Position numbers and translations under genes: made by a program. The notes below the pieces were generated by a model. That model ran no database searches. It was not told the DNA's origin and was given only the letters and a program-made list of their open reading frames with translations. A stretch of DNA of 64,000 bases from Colletes latitarsis (taxonomy: Eukaryota > Arthropoda > Insecta > Hymenoptera > Colletidae): the NCBI RefSeq assembly GCF_051014445.1, contig NC_135140.1, positions 17,663,501 through 17,727,500 on the forward strand, written 5' to 3'. This document shows positions 62,090 to 64,000 of this stretch, piece by piece. Position 1 is the stretch's first letter; every line of letters begins with the position of its first letter.

Positions 62090-62838
62090 CCGACCTCTCG
62101 TCAACAGGTCTCCACTGGCCTCTGCTGACCGCTGCTGACCACTCCTGGAATTTCTGACAACGTATAACGATTACGACTGGCTACTGTTAGTCTCTCCCAG
62201 CCTCTGCTGACCGCTGCTAACCACTCCTGGAATTTCTGACAACGTATAGCGATTACTACTGACTTCTGCCTGCCTCCGCTGGACTCTGCTGACCGCTACT
62301 GACCACTCCTGATACTTCTGACAACGTATAACGATTACAACTTGCTACTGCCTGCCCCTGTTGGACTCTGCTTGCCACTGCTAGCCTCTGCTGACCACAG
62401 CTGACCACCCCTGATGCTTCCGACAACGTATAACGATTACTACTTGTTACTGTTTGCCCCTGCTGGACTCTGCTTGCCTCTGCATGCCTCTGCATGCCTC
62501 TGCTGGCCTCCGTTGGCCTCTGCTGACCGCTGCTGACCACTGCTGACCACCGCTTATATTTCTGACAACGTACAACGACTACTACTGGCTACTGCCTGCC
62601 CCTGCTGACCTCTGCCAGCATCTCCCGACCTAAGCTGGTCTCTGCCAACATCTCCCGACGTCAACTGACCATCGCTGACCACTGCTGACCGTTGCTGACA
62701 ACTTGTGACATGATGTAATATAATAGAATATGTTTATATGTATTAAAGTTTTATATAATGTAAATCTATGGCAATAAATGATATAATTTCAAAGTATTCA
62801 ATGTGTTCTCATCATTTTTTACCGTCCTTTTCCTCTCC
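62090..62838. repeat. Left arm of a large foldback: minisatellite plus unique AT-rich segment
   Basis: Short phrases of the ctctgctgacc type repeat about every 10 bp. They are organised in larger units marked by acaacgtataacgattac at 62158, 62241, 62323, 62423 and 62565 (82-142 bp apart). The arm ends in an AT-rich part (62710-62838) whose reverse complement is present at about 63451-63560. The same minisatellite appears inverted in the right arm. Confidence 0.85.
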
Positions 62839-62889
62839 AAATCATTCTCTTACCTATAAGATGCGTACCACCTTCTTCGCAAGTTCACC

Positions 62890-63410
62890 AGCATTTTAGA
62901 AATGTTCCGGGAACTTTGGAAATCCGAATTTGACCTTGACCTTGGCCCAGTTTCGAAAGTGGGTCAAGGCCATTCGAATCTTAGAAAAATTCCGGGCAGT
63001 TTGAGAATCCGGATTTGGCCTTGACCCAATTTCGAAAGTGGGTCAAGGCCATTCGAATCTTAGAAAAATTCCGGGCGCTTTGGAAATCCGGATGGCCTTG
63101 ACCCAATTTCGAAAGTAGGTCAAGGCCATCGAATCTCAGAAAATTTTCGGGCACTTTGAGAATCCGGATTTGGCCTTGACCCAATTTCGAAAGTAGGTCA
63201 AGGCCATTTGAAATTTTAGAAATCTTCGGGCCAACTTGGAAATCCGAATGGCCTTGACCCAATTTCGAAAGTAGGTCAAGGCCATTCGAAATTTTAGAAA
63301 AATTCCGGGCGCTTTGGGAATCAGGATTTGGCCTTGACCCAGTTTCGAAAGTGGGTCAAGGTCACCGGCATTTCAGAAAACGTTCCGGGCACTTTGGAAT
63401 TCCAGTTTTA
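62890..63410. repeat. Core array of about six 78-bp palindromic repeats
   Basis: Each unit contains ggccttgaccca, a spacer of about ten bases (atttcgaaag), then tgggtcaaggcc, a perfect or near-perfect 12-14 bp stem, followed by a linker with (g)gaaatccgg and attccgggc. The stems recur near 62961, 63040, 63118, 63196, 63276 and 63352. The array sits at the centre of the larger inverted structure. No gene is supported; the frame at 62981-63262 is a repeat translation. Confidence 0.85.
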
Positions 63411-63450
63411 AGTAGAGAAACGGTTTCTTATAACTAAGGGAATAATGGGG

Positions 63451-64000
63451 AGAGGAAAAGAAAGGTAAAAGTGACGAGAACACATAGAATTCTTTGAAAT
63501 TATATCATTTATTGTCATAGATTTACATTATTCAAAGTTTTAATACATGTACATTATGTTAGAAGTTGTTAACAAAGGTCAGCGTGGTCAGCAGGGGCCA
63601 GCAGAGGTCAGCAGAGGGATGCAGAGGCATGCAGAGACTAGCAGGGGCAAGCAGTAGCAAGTTGTAATCGTTGTACGTTGCCAGAAGCATCCGGGGTGGT
63701 CAGCAGAGGTCAGCAGAGGCTGGGAGAGGCTGACAGTAGCAAGTTGTAATCGTTATACGTTGCCAGAAGCATCAGGGGTGGTCAGCAGAGGTCAGCAGAG
63801 GCTGGGAGAGGCTGACAGTAGCAAGTTGTAATCGTTATACGTTGCCAGAAGCATCAGGGGTGGTCAGCAGAAGTCAGCAGAGGCCAGCAAAGGCATGCAC
63901 AGGCAAGCAGAAACCTGCAAAGGCAAGCAGAGACTTGTAGGGGCATGCAGTAGTAAGTATTAATCGTAATACATTATCAGAAATACCTGCAGTGGTCAGC
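63451..64000. repeat. Right arm of the foldback, cut by the window edge
   Basis: This is the reverse complement of the left arm: gagaggaaaagaaaggtaaa and gaaattatatcatttattgt mirror 62768-62838, then gtcagcagaggccagc-type minisatellite with markers gttgtaatcgttatacgttg spaced about 83 bp. The array continues past the right edge, so the outer terminus is not seen. Confidence 0.85.

Noticed and set aside
61882..62157. 91-codon plus-strand frame next to the foldback
   Set aside because: It runs into the minisatellite and has no family features; the composition reflects repeat sequence.
62256..63262. Minus-strand frames in the minisatellite and the 78-bp repeat
   Set aside because: They are periodic translations of tandem repeats, with no independent evidence of coding.

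Overview
The window reads as nuclear DNA of an insect, most likely a bee or related hymenopteran. It is AT-rich. Genes are split by many short GT-AG introns, the protein families are those of animals, and introns and gaps carry short non-coding inverted-repeat transposons. The order is inferred from gene structure and repeat style, because no marker sequence could be searched.

Left third (1-22.8 kb, all minus strand): the 5' two thirds of a VPS13A/C-type Vps13 lipid-transfer gene (33 exons in view, running off the left edge), a complete alpha carbonic anhydrase (7 exons), and a complete STK11IP (LKB1-interacting protein, 17 exons). Centre (22.8-32.3 kb): about 9.5 kb without a recognisable gene. 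It holds decayed transposon pieces, a 91-bp tandem repeat, an unusual array of small hairpins built from alternating CGCAACNCTA and ACGCGA motifs, a GC-richer block that may be a retroelement remnant, and a roughly 475-bp block repeated three times that looks like triplicated promoter and first-exon units.

Right half (32.5-60.7 kb): Mesd/boca (+), MZT1 (-), nicalin (+), GCAT (+), GET3/ASNA1 (-), p38 MAP kinase (+) with a pair of mutually exclusive 80-bp exons, two tandem MADF-domain genes (+), and the TRIC channel TMEM38 (-). For most multi-exon genes I rebuilt the exon chain and checked that lengths and phases close on a single reading frame of the expected size: p38 360 aa, nicalin 555, GET3 334, GCAT 400, TRIC 275, CA 301, Mesd 203, STK11IP 1204, MADF genes 342 and 927. 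From about 61.9 kb to the right edge lies a large foldback structure: minisatellite arms in inverted orientation around a core of about six 78-bp palindromic repeats.

The genes do not form one pathway, though several act in secretory or organelle biology: Vps13 (lipid transfer), Mesd (LDLR-family folding), nicalin (ER translocon-associated complex), GET3 (tail-anchored protein insertion) and TRIC (ER/SR cation channel). GCAT and GET3 converge with a 0.33-kb gap. GET3 and p38 diverge from a 0.7-kb promoter interval, and MZT1 and nicalin likewise. The points most worth a second look are the p38 exon pair, the hairpin array, the foldback and its palindromic core, the triplicated promoter-like block, the intronic hairpin in the second MADF gene, and a short inverted-repeat transposon family present in at least five copies, one nested inside another element in a Vps13 intron.
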